Shown: positions 1-8,683 of the stretch, one piece after another
Position numbering within the stretch: the first letter of the stretch is position 1
Layout: the number at the start of each line of letters is the position of its first letter
Assembly (NCBI GenBank): GCA_040878345.1
Contig: JBBDML010000020.1
Location: 1 to 21,603, forward strand
Length of the DNA stretch: 21,603 nt
Source: ZC4RG35 sp040878345
GTDB taxonomy: Bacteria; Actinomycetota; Acidimicrobiia; Spongiisociales; ZC4RG35
Direction: 5' to 3'
Notes under the pieces: model-generated
Told to the model about the DNA's origin: nothing
What the model saw: only the letters and a program-made list of their open reading frames with translations
Database searches by the model: none
Position numbers and translations under genes: made by a program

Positions 1-14
1 GCAACCGGGGTTTG

Positions 15-1106
15 ATGATCGAAGTCGCCACATCTGAGACACCGGCGGTACAACTCGAAGGGGTGACGAAGGAGTTCTCCGACTTCACCGCGGTCCACGA
101 GCTGAACCTCACCGTCGGGGAGAACACATTCTTCGCCCTGCTCGGCCCATCCGGGTGTGGCAAGACCACCACTCTGCGGATGATCGGCGGGTTCGAAGAC
201 CCCACAACCGGGACCATCAGGCTCCACGGCGAGGATGTCACCGGGCAGAAGCCGTACCAGCGCCCGGTGAACACGGTGTTCCAGAGCTACGCGCTGTTCC
301 CTCATTTGACCGTCTTCGAGAATGTCGCCTTCGGCCTCCGACGCCAGGGGGTGGATGGCGAGGACGTCAATAGGCGGGTCAACGACATGCTGGAGCTGGT
401 CCAGCTGACCCCGTTCGCGACTCGCAAGCCAATGCAGCTCTCCGGAGGGCAGCAGCAGCGGGTCGCCCTGGCTCGGGCGCTGGTCAATCATCCCCGGGTC
501 CTCCTCCTCGACGAGCCACTGGGCGCCCTCGACCTCAAACTCAGAAAGGAGATGCAGATCGAGTTGAAGCGGATCCAGCAGGAAGTGGGTATCACCTTCA
601 TCCACGTCACCCATGACCAGGAGGAGGCGATGACCATGGCCGACACCATCGCGGTGATGTACCAGGGGAGGATCGAGAGGATCGGGGCACCCACCGACAT
701 CTATGAGGATCCCCGGACTGCCTTCGTCGCCGGTTTCCTCGGGGCCTCCAACATGATGAACATCTCCATCCTCGATGCGGCGATTGGTTCTGCCGCGCTC
801 GACAATGGCACCAGGATCAACATCCAGCCCTCAAAGCTCAATGGCTTGACCAGGGAGGTGAGGGTGGGTGTTCGCCCCGAGAAACTCCGGATATACCGGC
901 CAGACTCCTTGGACCTCCCCCCCAACCTCCTCGACGGCACCGTGACCGACGCCTCCTTCATCGGGGTCTCCACCCACTACCTGGTCGAGACCGATCAGAT
1001 AGGGGAGATCGCGGTGGTGGCCCAGAACCTCGACGACGATCATCATCGGTCCGGCGATCGGGTCAAGGTCGGCTGGCACCCGGAGCATGCATTTGTGGTG
1101 ACGTGA
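15..1106 (+). CDS. potA: Spermidine/putrescine-type ABC transporter ATP-binding protein
   Basis: This is the cytoplasmic ATPase of a polyamine-type ABC importer; it hydrolyses ATP to drive the two permeases encoded just downstream. Visible motifs are Walker A GPSGCGKTT (residues 44-52), the ABC signature LSGGQQQRV (from 142), Walker B VLLLDEP (162-168) and the switch histidine in HVTHDQEEA. A C-terminal TOBE-like region contains GVRPEKLRI. The length of 363 aa fits PotA/FbpC-type subunits. I chose ATG at 15; TTG at 12 is one codon upstream, and the window edge hides any farther start. The stop overlaps the potB GTG by four bases (GTGA), so translation is probably coupled. The exact substrate (spermidine, putrescine or another small cation) cannot be read from an ATPase alone. 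The PotD-like binding protein is missing and may lie upstream of the window. Confidence 0.93.
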   Translation: MIEVATSETPAVQLEGVTKEFSDFTAVHELNLTVGENTFFALLGPSGCGKTTTLRMIGGFEDPTTGTIRLHGEDVTGQKPYQRPVNTVFQSYALFPHLTVFENVAFGLRRQGVDGEDVNRRVNDMLELVQLTPFATRKPMQLSGGQQQRVALARALVNHPRVLLLDEPLGALDLKLRKEMQIELKRIQQEVGITFIHVTHDQEEAMTMADTIAVMYQGRIERIGAPTDIYEDPRTAFVAGFLGASNMMNISILDAAIGSAALDNGTRINIQPSKLNGLTREVRVGVRPEKLRIYRPDSLDLPPNLLDGTVTDASFIGVSTHYLVETDQIGEIAVVAQNLDDDHHRSGDRVKVGWHPEHAFVVT

Positions 1107-2011
1107 CCACCGTCACGGACACCGTGCCGCCGTCCCTGGGTAGGAACCAGGCGGCGGAGCGAGCCGAGACCAGACGACGTCGCGTCCCTTACCTGCTGTT
1201 GGCTCCGGGGCTGCTGTGGTTGGTCATCTTCTATCTGATCCCAATCTTCCAACTGCTCCGCATGGCCTTGACCAGCGGGAGTCTGGAGAGCGGTTTCGTG
1301 TTCAACTGGGCCTGGGACAACTTCAGCCAGGTGTTCACCACCTACCAGGGCCAGATGCTCCGGTCGATCGGCTATGCCCTGGCCACCACCTTGATCACCC
1401 TGATCATCGCCTACCCGATGGCCTACGCCATCGCCTTCCGCGGTGGCAGGTACCAGAGCCTGCTCCTGTTGTTGCTGTTGATGCCGTTGCTGTTCCCATT
1501 CCTGATGCGGACCCTGGCGTGGAGGATCATCCTCGCCGACCAGGGTGTGGTGGTGCAGGCCCTGCAGAACATAGGTCTTCTCGGCGAGAACGGAAGGCTT
1601 CTCGCCACGGGCTGGGCCGTGGTCGCCGGCCTGGTCTACAACTTCCTTCCCTTCATGGCATTACCCATCTATGTGTCATTGGAGAAGATCGACCACCGGC
1701 TCATCGAGGCCGCCACCGATCTTTACGCCAAACCGGCCACCGCCTTCCGCAAGGTCACCTTCCCCTTGTCGATGCCGGGGGTGATCTCGGGGACCCTCCT
1801 CACCATGATCCCGGCGGCAGGGGACTACGTGAACGTCGAGCTTCTCGGTAACCCCCGGCAATCGATGATGGGCAACGTCGTCCAGAACAAGTTCCTCAAC
1901 ATCATCGACTACCCCTCCGCTGCGGCAATCTCGTTCACCCTGATGCTGGCGATCGTCCTGGTGGTGATCTTCTATGTTCGGACGGCCGGCACCGAAGACC
2001 TGGTCGTATGA
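1103..2011 (+). CDS. potB: Polyamine-type ABC transporter permease, PotB family
   Basis: This is an inner-membrane permease of the importer. It is 302 aa with a charged N-terminus, then a first hydrophobic helix (YLLLAPGLLWLVIFYLIPIF), about six membrane segments in all, and a cytoplasmic EAA loop beginning E202-A-A-T-D-L-Y and ending near FPLSMPG. That loop is the docking site for the ATPase in this family. The start is GTG at 1103, inside the potA stop (GTGA). Its own stop overlaps the potC ATG (ATGA), so the three genes read as one coupled operon. The family (binding-protein-dependent transport permease, PotB/PotC type) is clear. The specific ligand is inferred only from overall resemblance to polyamine systems. 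Confidence 0.9.
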   Translation: MTTVTDTVPPSLGRNQAAERAETRRRRVPYLLLAPGLLWLVIFYLIPIFQLLRMALTSGSLESGFVFNWAWDNFSQVFTTYQGQMLRSIGYALATTLITLIIAYPMAYAIAFRGGRYQSLLLLLLLMPLLFPFLMRTLAWRIILADQGVVVQALQNIGLLGENGRLLATGWAVVAGLVYNFLPFMALPIYVSLEKIDHRLIEAATDLYAKPATAFRKVTFPLSMPGVISGTLLTMIPAAGDYVNVELLGNPRQSMMGNVVQNKFLNIIDYPSAAAISFTLMLAIVLVVIFYVRTAGTEDLVV

Positions 2012-2820
2012 CGGCCAAGTCGGTGCACCGGTCGCGGTTCCACTGGGTCCTTCCCACCTATTTGGGGGCGATTCTCCTCTACTTGTTCCTACCGGTGCTG
2101 GTGGTCATCGGATTCTCGTTCAATGACGTCTCGCGTGGCTTCAATGTGGTCTGGCAGGGGTTCACCCTCGATCATTGGCTCGACCCCTTCAAGGTGCCGG
2201 CCATCGCCGAGTCACTGACGATCAGCTTGGTGATCGCCCTCATCTCGGCGGCAGTGGCGACCGTTCTGGGGACCTTGATCGCCCTGGCCCTGGTCCGTTA
2301 TCGGTTTCGGGGCAGGTCGACCACCAATGTGTTCCTCTTTCTCCCCATGGCGACCCCTGAGGTGGTATTGGGCTCCTCTCTCCTGGCGCTGTTCATCACC
2401 CTGAGGGTTGCGACGGGGTTCTGGACGATCGTGATAGCCCACATCCTCTTCAACATCTCCTACGCGGTGGTCACCGTCCGCGCCCGCGTCTCCGGGTTCG
2501 ATCGTCACCTGGAAGAGGCTGCGATGGACCTCTACAGCGACGAGTGGAGCACCTTTCGCCGGGTGACCCTCCCCATGATCATGCCGGGTGTCCTCGCCGC
2601 CTTCATGCTGGGTTTTGCGCTCTCATTCGACGACTTCATCATCACCAACTTCAACTCGGGCTCGGTGCAGACCTGGCCGATGTACGTGTGGGGCGCCTCA
2701 CGACGCGGCATCCCGGCTCAGGTGAACGTGTTCGCCACGGCGATCTTCGTGATCACCACTTTGGCGATGTTCGTCAACCTCCGGGTCCAGGGTCGACGGG
2801 CCCGATCTCGCTCGACCTGA
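2008..2820 (+). CDS. potC: Polyamine-type ABC transporter permease, PotC family
   Basis: This is the second permease of the importer (270 aa), expected to pair with PotB in the membrane. It has about six hydrophobic segments, the first being YLGAILLYLFLPVLVVIGFSF. The EAA loop is E170-A-A-M-D-L-Y followed by TLPMIMPGVLAAF, and the characteristic PotC-type stretch ALSFDDFIITNF follows it. It starts at the ATGA overlap with potB. It ends 15 bp before the stop of the convergent kinase gene on the other strand, leaving almost no room for separate terminators. No potD follows, so the operon end is probably here. Confidence 0.9.
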   Translation: MTAKSVHRSRFHWVLPTYLGAILLYLFLPVLVVIGFSFNDVSRGFNVVWQGFTLDHWLDPFKVPAIAESLTISLVIALISAAVATVLGTLIALALVRYRFRGRSTTNVFLFLPMATPEVVLGSSLLALFITLRVATGFWTIVIAHILFNISYAVVTVRARVSGFDRHLEEAAMDLYSDEWSTFRRVTLPMIMPGVLAAFMLGFALSFDDFIITNFNSGSVQTWPMYVWGASRRGIPAQVNVFATAIFVITTLAMFVNLRVQGRRARSRST

Positions 2821-2835
2821 TCGGCTCCGGGTCGA

Positions 2836-4761
2836 TTACCCGCCTGTGATGCTGGTCGTGGGAACGGTGGTGGTGGTGGTGGTCGGTGGCGGCTGATACT
2901 CACCGAGGGTGATGGTCACCGTGGTCCCCTTGGGCACGGTGTTGCCCGCCGCCGGCACCTGACTCACCACCAACCCGTCCTGGCCGGGGTCGGCGACCGG
3001 TTGCTTGGAGGCGGAGACGTTGGGCACCAGACCCAGGTTGGTGAGGGCGTTGCGCGCCTGGTTCTCGGTGAGCCCGGTCAAGGTGGGCACCTGAACCGGC
3101 GCCGGCCCGTCGGAGATCACCAGCAGGACGGTGTCGCCGACCAGTGCCTCCTCCCCGGCCGTGGGCTCGGTCCGGATCACCAGACCGGCCTCGACCGTCT
3201 CGGAGTTCTCCTCGTTGACCCTGACCCTCAGACCCACGTCGTTGAGGATGCCGGTGGCGTCACGCTCGGTCTCGTCGACCACGTCAGGGACGATTACCGT
3301 CTCGGGGCCGGTGGAGATCACCAGGTTGACGGGTGCGCCCGAGCCGACTCTCACCCCGGGGAGAGGTGACTGCTCGATGACCACGTCGATCTCGAAATCC
3401 GGGTCGGAGCGCTGGGTGACCTGGCCCAGTTCGAGCCCGGCCGTGTTGATCCTCTCCTCGGCTTCGTCGATGTCGAGGCCGACCACCGGAGGCACCTCGA
3501 CCTCGGCAGCGCCGGAGGACACATAGACGTCGATGATCGAGCCCAGGTCGGCTTCATCGTTGGCGGCGGGGTCGGTTCGGAGCACCAGCCCGGCCTCCAC
3601 CTCTTCGTTGGTCTCGAGGATCGGGTTGCCCAGGAAGCCATTGGCTTGGATGATCTGCAACGCCAACTCCTGGCTCATGTTGGTGACGTCCGGCACCACC
3701 CCGGCTTCGGCCTCAGGACCGGCCGCATATCGGAACAGGAAGAAGAGAAGGATCCCGAGGGCGACCACCAGCCCGAAAGCGGTGATGATGAACGGGATCT
3801 GCGACGGTGGCTCCTCCTCGATCTGGCGATAGACCTCATCCGGGGGGACGGTGGGGGGCGGGACGGTGGCCAGGACCCTGGTGGAGTCCGAGCCGCCGAC
3901 CACTGCGGGCACCGAGAGCGGCGCCACCACCACCGGGTTCCCGGCGAGGACGGAAAGAAGGTCCTGGCGCATCTCCTCGGCGGACTGGTAACGGGCGGCG
4001 GGGTCCTTGCGAAGCGCCTTGGTCACCACCGCGTCGAGGGTCTCGGGCACATCGGGGTTGAGCGAGGAGGGGGGTGGCGCCTCGGCCGAGACGTGTTGAA
4101 AGGCCACCGCCATCGGGCTGTCCCCCATGAATGGCGGCCGGCCGGTGAGCATCTCATAGAGGACCACCCCGAGCGCGTAGACATCACTGCGAGCGTCGGC
4201 GTTAGCCCCCTGAGCCTGTTCCGGGCTGAAATAGGTGGCGGTTCCGATGACGGCCCCGGTACGGGTGAGCTCCTGGCTGTCATCCCAGGCCCGCGCGATC
4301 CCGAAGTCGGTCACCTTCACAGTGCCGTCCTTGGCGAGGAGGATGTTCCCCGGCTTGACGTCACGATGGACCAAACCTGCCTGATGGGCGATCGAGAGGG
4401 CGGCGGCGGTCTCGGCTGTGATCTCGGTGGCTCGGCGGGGGAGTAGCGCCCCCTCCGACTTGAGCACGTCGCGCAACGACCGCCCGTCGACGATCTCCAT
4501 GACGATGAAGTAGGTCCCCTGGGCCTGTCCCCAGTCGTAGATCCCCACGATGTTGGGGTGGCTCAGGTTGGCCGCGGCCTGAGCCTCTCGACGGAATCGC
4601 TTGACGAAGGCCTCGTCCGAGGAGAACTGGGAGTGGAGCACCTTGATCGCCACGGTCCGGTTGAGGAGGGTGTCCTGGCCCTGGTAGACGTCGGCCATCC
4701 CACCACGGGCGAGGTGGGACGTGACGTGATAGCGGTCGTTGAGGGCGGTGGGGGTCTGCAT
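2836..4761 (-). CDS. pknB: PASTA-domain serine/threonine protein kinase (PknB/StkP type)
   Basis: This is a membrane-spanning Ser/Thr kinase (641 aa) that senses cell-wall fragments through extracellular PASTA repeats and phosphorylates division and wall-synthesis proteins. The kinase domain covers about residues 10-270: glycine-rich loop LARGGMADVYQG (17-28), Lys40, alpha-C Glu59, catalytic HRDVKPGN (132-139), DFG (152-154), and an activation loop with T166/T168 and GTATYFSPEQ. A proline-rich linker leads to one transmembrane helix at about 320-345. Four PASTA-like repeats follow, starting near VVPDVTN (about 352) and ending before a Pro/Thr-rich tail with a run of Thr. It lies last in the fhaA-to-pknB operon, 36 bp after pbpA. 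A second kinase (pknA), present in the mycobacterial version of this operon, is absent here. Confidence 0.95.
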   Translation of the reverse strand: MQTPTALNDRYHVTSHLARGGMADVYQGQDTLLNRTVAIKVLHSQFSSDEAFVKRFRREAQAAANLSHPNIVGIYDWGQAQGTYFIVMEIVDGRSLRDVLKSEGALLPRRATEITAETAAALSIAHQAGLVHRDVKPGNILLAKDGTVKVTDFGIARAWDDSQELTRTGAVIGTATYFSPEQAQGANADARSDVYALGVVLYEMLTGRPPFMGDSPMAVAFQHVSAEAPPPSSLNPDVPETLDAVVTKALRKDPAARYQSAEEMRQDLLSVLAGNPVVVAPLSVPAVVGGSDSTRVLATVPPPTVPPDEVYRQIEEEPPSQIPFIITAFGLVVALGILLFFLFRYAAGPEAEAGVVPDVTNMSQELALQIIQANGFLGNPILETNEEVEAGLVLRTDPAANDEADLGSIIDVYVSSGAAEVEVPPVVGLDIDEAEERINTAGLELGQVTQRSDPDFEIDVVIEQSPLPGVRVGSGAPVNLVISTGPETVIVPDVVDETERDATGILNDVGLRVRVNEENSETVEAGLVIRTEPTAGEEALVGDTVLLVISDGPAPVQVPTLTGLTENQARNALTNLGLVPNVSASKQPVADPGQDGLVVSQVPAAGNTVPKGTTVTITLGEYQPPPTTTTTTVPTTSITGG

Positions 4762-4797
4762 CGGGCTAGAAGATTGTAGGAATGGTGTCGTCCCAAC

Positions 4798-6252
4798 TCA
4801 TGGCCCGCCGCCGAGCCAGGTCTCGATGATCCGGGCGGCGATGGGTGCGGCCAGAGAACCTCCGGAAGCTCCTTCGCCCGACGTCTGGCTCCCCTCGATC
4901 AGGACCGCGAGGGCGATGGTGGGGGCGTCGACCGGAGCGAATCCGATGAACCAGGGATTGGGGAACCCCCCCTGGCCGGTGGCGGTACCGGTCTTCCCTG
5001 CCACCCTGACCCCGGGGACGGCGGCCCCACGGCCGGTTCCCTCGGTGACCACACGCTCCATCATCTGGGCCAGCGTGGCGGCGGTGTCGGTGCTCATCGC
5101 CCTCCCGATCGGTGCTGGCGAGTGGGTCTCGGTGGTCTGGCCGTCGGCGTCGAATACCCGCCCCACCAGATAGGGCTGGACCGCGGTCCCACCATTGGCC
5201 ACTGCTGCGGCAACCATCGCCATGTGCAACGGCGTGGCCCTGGTGTCGCGTTCCCCGATCCCGCTCTGGGCCAGGGCTGCGTCGTCACGAGACAGCTCCC
5301 CGGTGAGCCAGACCGCCCTGGGAACCGGCCACTCGAAGTCGAGGTCGCGGTTCCAGCCGAGCGCCTCCGCGGTGATACCGATGTCCTCGGCTCCGACCCG
5401 TATCGAGAGGTCGGCGAAGATCGTGTTGCAGCTGCGGACGAAGGCCTGGAGCAGGGTGACAGAGCCTCCGTCGCCACAGGCCCGGCCGTTGGCGTTGGAG
5501 ATGGTGGCTGACGAGCCGGGGAGGGGGAACTCCACCAGGTTGTCGAAGGTGGTTCCCGGGTCGGCGACACCGGTATCGAGGGCGGCGGCGGCCACGATCG
5601 TCTTGAAGGTTGATCCGGGGGCGTATATCTCCCTGGTCCCCCGGTCGTTGAGGGGCCGTCTCGTATCGGTGACCAGCATCTCCCAGTTGGCGGCGGTGTC
5701 GGCACCGATCAGTAGGGTGGGGTCGAACGAGGGCTTGGAGACAGCCGCCAGCACCGCACCGGTCCGAGGGTCGATGGCCACAACCGCCCCGTTGTGGCCA
5801 GCAAGGGCGTCGAAGGCGGCCTGTTGGAGCCGGGAGTCGATGGTGATCTCGAGGTTCTTGGGGCGCAGGTCGCTGCCCAGGATGGCGGCGACCAGGTCGC
5901 TGATGGTGAGGTCCCTCCTCGACCTCAGCTCCGATGAGTAGGCGTCCTCCAATGCCGACTCCCCGATCAGGTAGGAGGAGTAGCCCACCACATGGGCGTA
6001 TACCTGGCCCTGGGGGTACTGGCGAACGAAGTCCCTGCCATCCTCCTCCTGGACCGAACGGGCCACCACCACCCCGTCGATTGTGACGATCAGGCCGCGC
6101 TCCTTGCCTCTCTCCGTCAATGCCGGTCTGGCGTTTCGAGGATCTGTCTTGAGGTCGTCGGCCTTGACCACCTGGAACCAGGTCACCGTGAAGAGCAGTG
6201 CCCCGAGCAGGGTGTAGACGCCCATGGCGAGACGGCGAATCGGCCCGTTCAC
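4798..6252 (-). CDS. pbpA: Class B penicillin-binding protein (PbpA type), transpeptidase
   Basis: This is a peptidoglycan D,D-transpeptidase anchored in the membrane by one N-terminal helix (MGVYTLLGALLFTVTWFQVV), with a periplasmic catalytic domain. The active-site motifs are STFK (Ser214 to Lys217), SCN (274-276) and KTG (420-422). I chose GTG at 6252 rather than ATG at 6288. GTG has a good Shine-Dalgarno (GGAG, five bases upstream), and the resulting N-terminus MNGPIRRLA aligns with the known PbpA start pattern. The ATG would begin inside rodA. Length from GTG is 484 aa, close to mycobacterial PbpA. It lies directly after rodA, the usual partner gene for SEDS/PBP pairs, and before pknB. 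Confidence 0.94.
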   Translation of the reverse strand: MNGPIRRLAMGVYTLLGALLFTVTWFQVVKADDLKTDPRNARPALTERGKERGLIVTIDGVVVARSVQEEDGRDFVRQYPQGQVYAHVVGYSSYLIGESALEDAYSSELRSRRDLTISDLVAAILGSDLRPKNLEITIDSRLQQAAFDALAGHNGAVVAIDPRTGAVLAAVSKPSFDPTLLIGADTAANWEMLVTDTRRPLNDRGTREIYAPGSTFKTIVAAAALDTGVADPGTTFDNLVEFPLPGSSATISNANGRACGDGGSVTLLQAFVRSCNTIFADLSIRVGAEDIGITAEALGWNRDLDFEWPVPRAVWLTGELSRDDAALAQSGIGERDTRATPLHMAMVAAAVANGGTAVQPYLVGRVFDADGQTTETHSPAPIGRAMSTDTAATLAQMMERVVTEGTGRGAAVPGVRVAGKTGTATGQGGFPNPWFIGFAPVDAPTIALAVLIEGSQTSGEGASGGSLAAPIAARIIETWLGGGP

Positions 6253-6271
6253 AGCTTCTCCTGATGGGTCG

Positions 6272-7567
6272 TCATGTCGCCTCCTCATGACTGATCCGAA
6301 GGAGGAGGGCGATCAGCACCAGATTGCCGACCAGGGCGGACCCGCCGTAGGACATGAATGGGAGGGTGATCCCGGTGAGAGGGACCAGACGGAGGATCCC
6401 CCCGATTATGAGGAAAACCTGGACTCCGAGCACCAGGGTGAGACCCGCGGCGAGGAGCTTGCGGAAGGTGTCCCGGCTCCGAAAGGCGATCCCCAGGCCC
6501 ACCGCCACCACCAGGCCGTATAGGGCGATCACCGCCACCGAGCCGGCGAACCCCAGCTCCTCACCCACCGCGGCGAAGATGAAGTCGGTGGAGGCATTGG
6601 GGATGAGATCGGGCCGGCCCAGGCCAGGTCCCGCCCCCGAGAGGCTCCCCGAGCCGAGGGCGAACAATCCCTGGGCGATCTGATAGCCCTGGTCGGCGAA
6701 GTGATCGAACGGGGCCAGCCATCCGATCACCCTCCGTTGCACGTGATCGAAGGCCTGATAGGCGGAGAAGCCGGCGAGCAGGGCCAGCACCCCACCGGCG
6801 ACCAGATACCCGGACGCCCCGGTGGCGGCATAGAGCAGTAGGACGAACCCGGCGAAGAGCAGCAGTGAGGCCCCCAGGTCGCGTTGCCACACCAGGATGA
6901 GGACGCTGGCGCCCCAGGCGAGCATCAGGGGGATGAGCTGGCGTGGCTCGGGGAAGCGGATCGGGCCGACCTGGCGGTGAGCCTCCCGGAGAGCCTTCTG
7001 ATGATCGGCCAGGTAGGCCGACATGAAGATGACCAGCCCCAGCTTGGCCAGTTCGGCAGGTTGGAACCCGACCTTTGTGAACCCGAGGTCGAGAGTCACC
7101 CACAACCGAGACCCGTTGACCTCGAGGCCGCGCAGCGGGAAACCCCATCCCGAGGGGAGATTGGGCAGGAGGAGGAGGATCACCGAAACCAGGAGGATCA
7201 GATTCCGATAACGCCTGAGCACCGAGGTTCCCTTGGCCGAGAGGAGCCAAAGGACCAGCGCGGTCAGCGCGGCACCGATGAGAAGCCACCATCTCTGCAG
7301 CCCCGCCCTGGTGGGGCTCAGCCGATAGACCTCGAGGAACCCGATGGCGGTTATCGCCACCACTGAGGGGAGGAGGAGAGGTGTCGCCCGGGGAGCCCAC
7401 ACCTGGACTGCGGTGGATATGGCCCCAAAGGCGATGACGAAGACCAGGAAGGTGAGCCCGCTCTGAACGTCGATACCGCCTCCCGCGGCAAAATTGACCA
7501 GGGTGACGCCGAAAGCGGCAAGACCGGAGGCGGTGAGCAGGGTGGCCCACTCGGCCTTGCGGGTCAT
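6272..7567 (-). CDS. rodA: RodA/FtsW SEDS-family peptidoglycan glycosyltransferase
   Basis: This is a polytopic membrane protein (431 aa, about ten hydrophobic segments) of the SEDS family, which polymerises lipid II into glycan strands together with a class B PBP. Family landmarks are WQRDLGASLLLF, with the conserved RD pair, the loop DFIFAAVGEELGF, and the C-terminal FMSYGGSALVGNLVLIALLLRIS. The ATG is one base after the pstP stop, and the rodA stop lies 19 bases before the pbpA GTG. Position next to a PbpA-type PBP and the FHA/kinase genes argues for RodA (as in the mycobacterial operon) rather than the divisome FtsW. Sequence alone does not settle that choice. Confidence 0.92.
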   Translation of the reverse strand: MTRKAEWATLLTASGLAAFGVTLVNFAAGGGIDVQSGLTFLVFVIAFGAISTAVQVWAPRATPLLLPSVVAITAIGFLEVYRLSPTRAGLQRWWLLIGAALTALVLWLLSAKGTSVLRRYRNLILLVSVILLLLPNLPSGWGFPLRGLEVNGSRLWVTLDLGFTKVGFQPAELAKLGLVIFMSAYLADHQKALREAHRQVGPIRFPEPRQLIPLMLAWGASVLILVWQRDLGASLLLFAGFVLLLYAATGASGYLVAGGVLALLAGFSAYQAFDHVQRRVIGWLAPFDHFADQGYQIAQGLFALGSGSLSGAGPGLGRPDLIPNASTDFIFAAVGEELGFAGSVAVIALYGLVVAVGLGIAFRSRDTFRKLLAAGLTLVLGVQVFLIIGGILRLVPLTGITLPFMSYGGSALVGNLVLIALLLRISHEEAT

Positions 7568-7568
7568 G

Positions 7569-8276
7569 TCAGGCGAGGACGTCGATGACGATCACCGAGA
7601 TGTTGTCGATGCCGCCGGCACTGTTGGCCAGCTCGATGAGCTTCCAGGCGGCTTCGTCGAGTGGCGAGTCTTCGAGTGCCTCGGCGATCAGGTCGTCTTC
7701 GACCATCTCGGTCAGGCCATCCGAGCAGAGGAGGATGCGATCCCCCGGCTCCAGGTCGAGCTCGACCTCGTCGACGTCGACGAAACGGGTCAGCCCCAGG
7801 GTTCGGGTGAGCATGTGACGCTGAGGGTGATGGACCGCCTCGGCGGCGGAGATCTTGCCCAGGGTCACATACTCGGCGGCGACGGTGTGGTCGCTGGTCA
7901 CCTGGTCGAGTTTGCCCTGCCTCGAGAGATAAGCGCGACTATCGCCGACATGGGCGAACAGGGCGTTGCCCTCGGGGGTGAGGGTGACGAGTGTCATGGT
8001 GGTGCCCATCCCGTCGAGGGTCGGCTCCCGGGCCACCTGCTCCCTGATCGCCCGATTCCCGGCGGCTACACGGTCGATGGGGTCGAGGTCGGAGGATGAG
8101 GCGGCATTGACGGCGAGACGTGAGGCCACCTCACCGGCGACATGGCCACCCATCCCGTCGGCAACGATCAGTGTGGTCGGCCCCTCCGACTCCCCCGAGC
8201 TCTCCGGGAACAAGGAATCCTCGTTGTTCTGCCTCACCATCCCTTGGTGGGTTGCGGCGGCCCAGATGAACTTCAC
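7569..8276 (-). CDS. pstP: PP2C-family serine/threonine phosphatase (PstP/Stp1 type)
   Basis: This is a metal-dependent phosphatase (235 aa) that would reverse phosphorylation by the PASTA kinase of the same operon. The metal-binding acidic residues are visible: D20 in QNNEDS, D40-G41 in VADGMGGH, D186 in CSDGL and D224 in GIDNIS. HVGDSRAYL is also present. Start is GTG at 8276, overlapping the fhaB stop (GTGA) and preceded by GGAGG a few bases upstream. Unlike mycobacterial PstP, the ORF ends right after the catalytic core (VIVIDVLA). No transmembrane helix or extracellular tail follows, so it is predicted to be cytosolic. Confidence 0.94.
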   Translation of the reverse strand: MKFIWAAATHQGMVRQNNEDSLFPESSGESEGPTTLIVADGMGGHVAGEVASRLAVNAASSSDLDPIDRVAAGNRAIREQVAREPTLDGMGTTMTLVTLTPEGNALFAHVGDSRAYLSRQGKLDQVTSDHTVAAEYVTLGKISAAEAVHHPQRHMLTRTLGLTRFVDVDEVELDLEPGDRILLCSDGLTEMVEDDLIAEALEDSPLDEAAWKLIELANSAGGIDNISVIVIDVLA

Positions 8277-8683
8277 CTGACCTCCATCACCGTCTTGCCC
8301 ACCTGGATGTTGTCTCCCCGACGGAGTTGGGTGGGTGCGGTGACCCGTCTCCCATTGACATAGGTCCCATTGGTGCTGCCCAGATCGTGGAGCATGATCC
8401 CGTTGTCCTGTGCGACGAGCCGCATATGGAAGTCGGAAGCGTAGGGGTCGGTGAGGACAATATCCGCCTCGGAGGACCGCCCCATCACGGTCACATTGGT
8501 GACCTCGACCTCCTGGCCTACCGAGGTCTCCGACTTGAGGATCAGTACCCGGCTCCCCTGGCGTCTCTGACGACGAACCGATATGCCGAGATGCGACCCG
8601 ATGGCTCGCGCGATCTGCCAGACGAACAGATAGACCAGGCCGAGAAAGATGATCCGAAGCAGGGCGAGGATGAGATCGGGCAT
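8273..8683 (-). CDS. fhaB: FHA-domain protein, FhaB/FipA type
   Basis: This is a small phosphothreonine-binding adaptor (136 aa). An N-terminal hydrophobic helix (about residues 4-27, LILALLRIIFLGLVYLFVWQ) is followed by a basic linker and a C-terminal FHA domain. FHA residues seen are G68-R69-S70, a degenerate SxxH (S83-H86, ASDFH rather than the common SRxH) and G102-STNG-T107 with N105. In mycobacteria the equivalent links kinase signalling to FtsQ/FtsZ; here that role is inferred from operon order. Its start is immediately next to the fhaA stop, and its stop overlaps pstP. Confidence 0.9.
   Translation of the reverse strand: MPDLILALLRIIFLGLVYLFVWQIARAIGSHLGISVRRQRRQGSRVLILKSETSVGQEVEVTNVTVMGRSSEADIVLTDPYASDFHMRLVAQDNGIMLHDLGSTNGTYVNGRRVTAPTQLRRGDNIQVGKTVMEVR

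Noticed and set aside
3646..4446. 266-codon plus-strand ORF opposite pknB
   Set aside because: It is antisense to the kinase domain with all catalytic motifs on the other strand; no recognisable motif in this frame.
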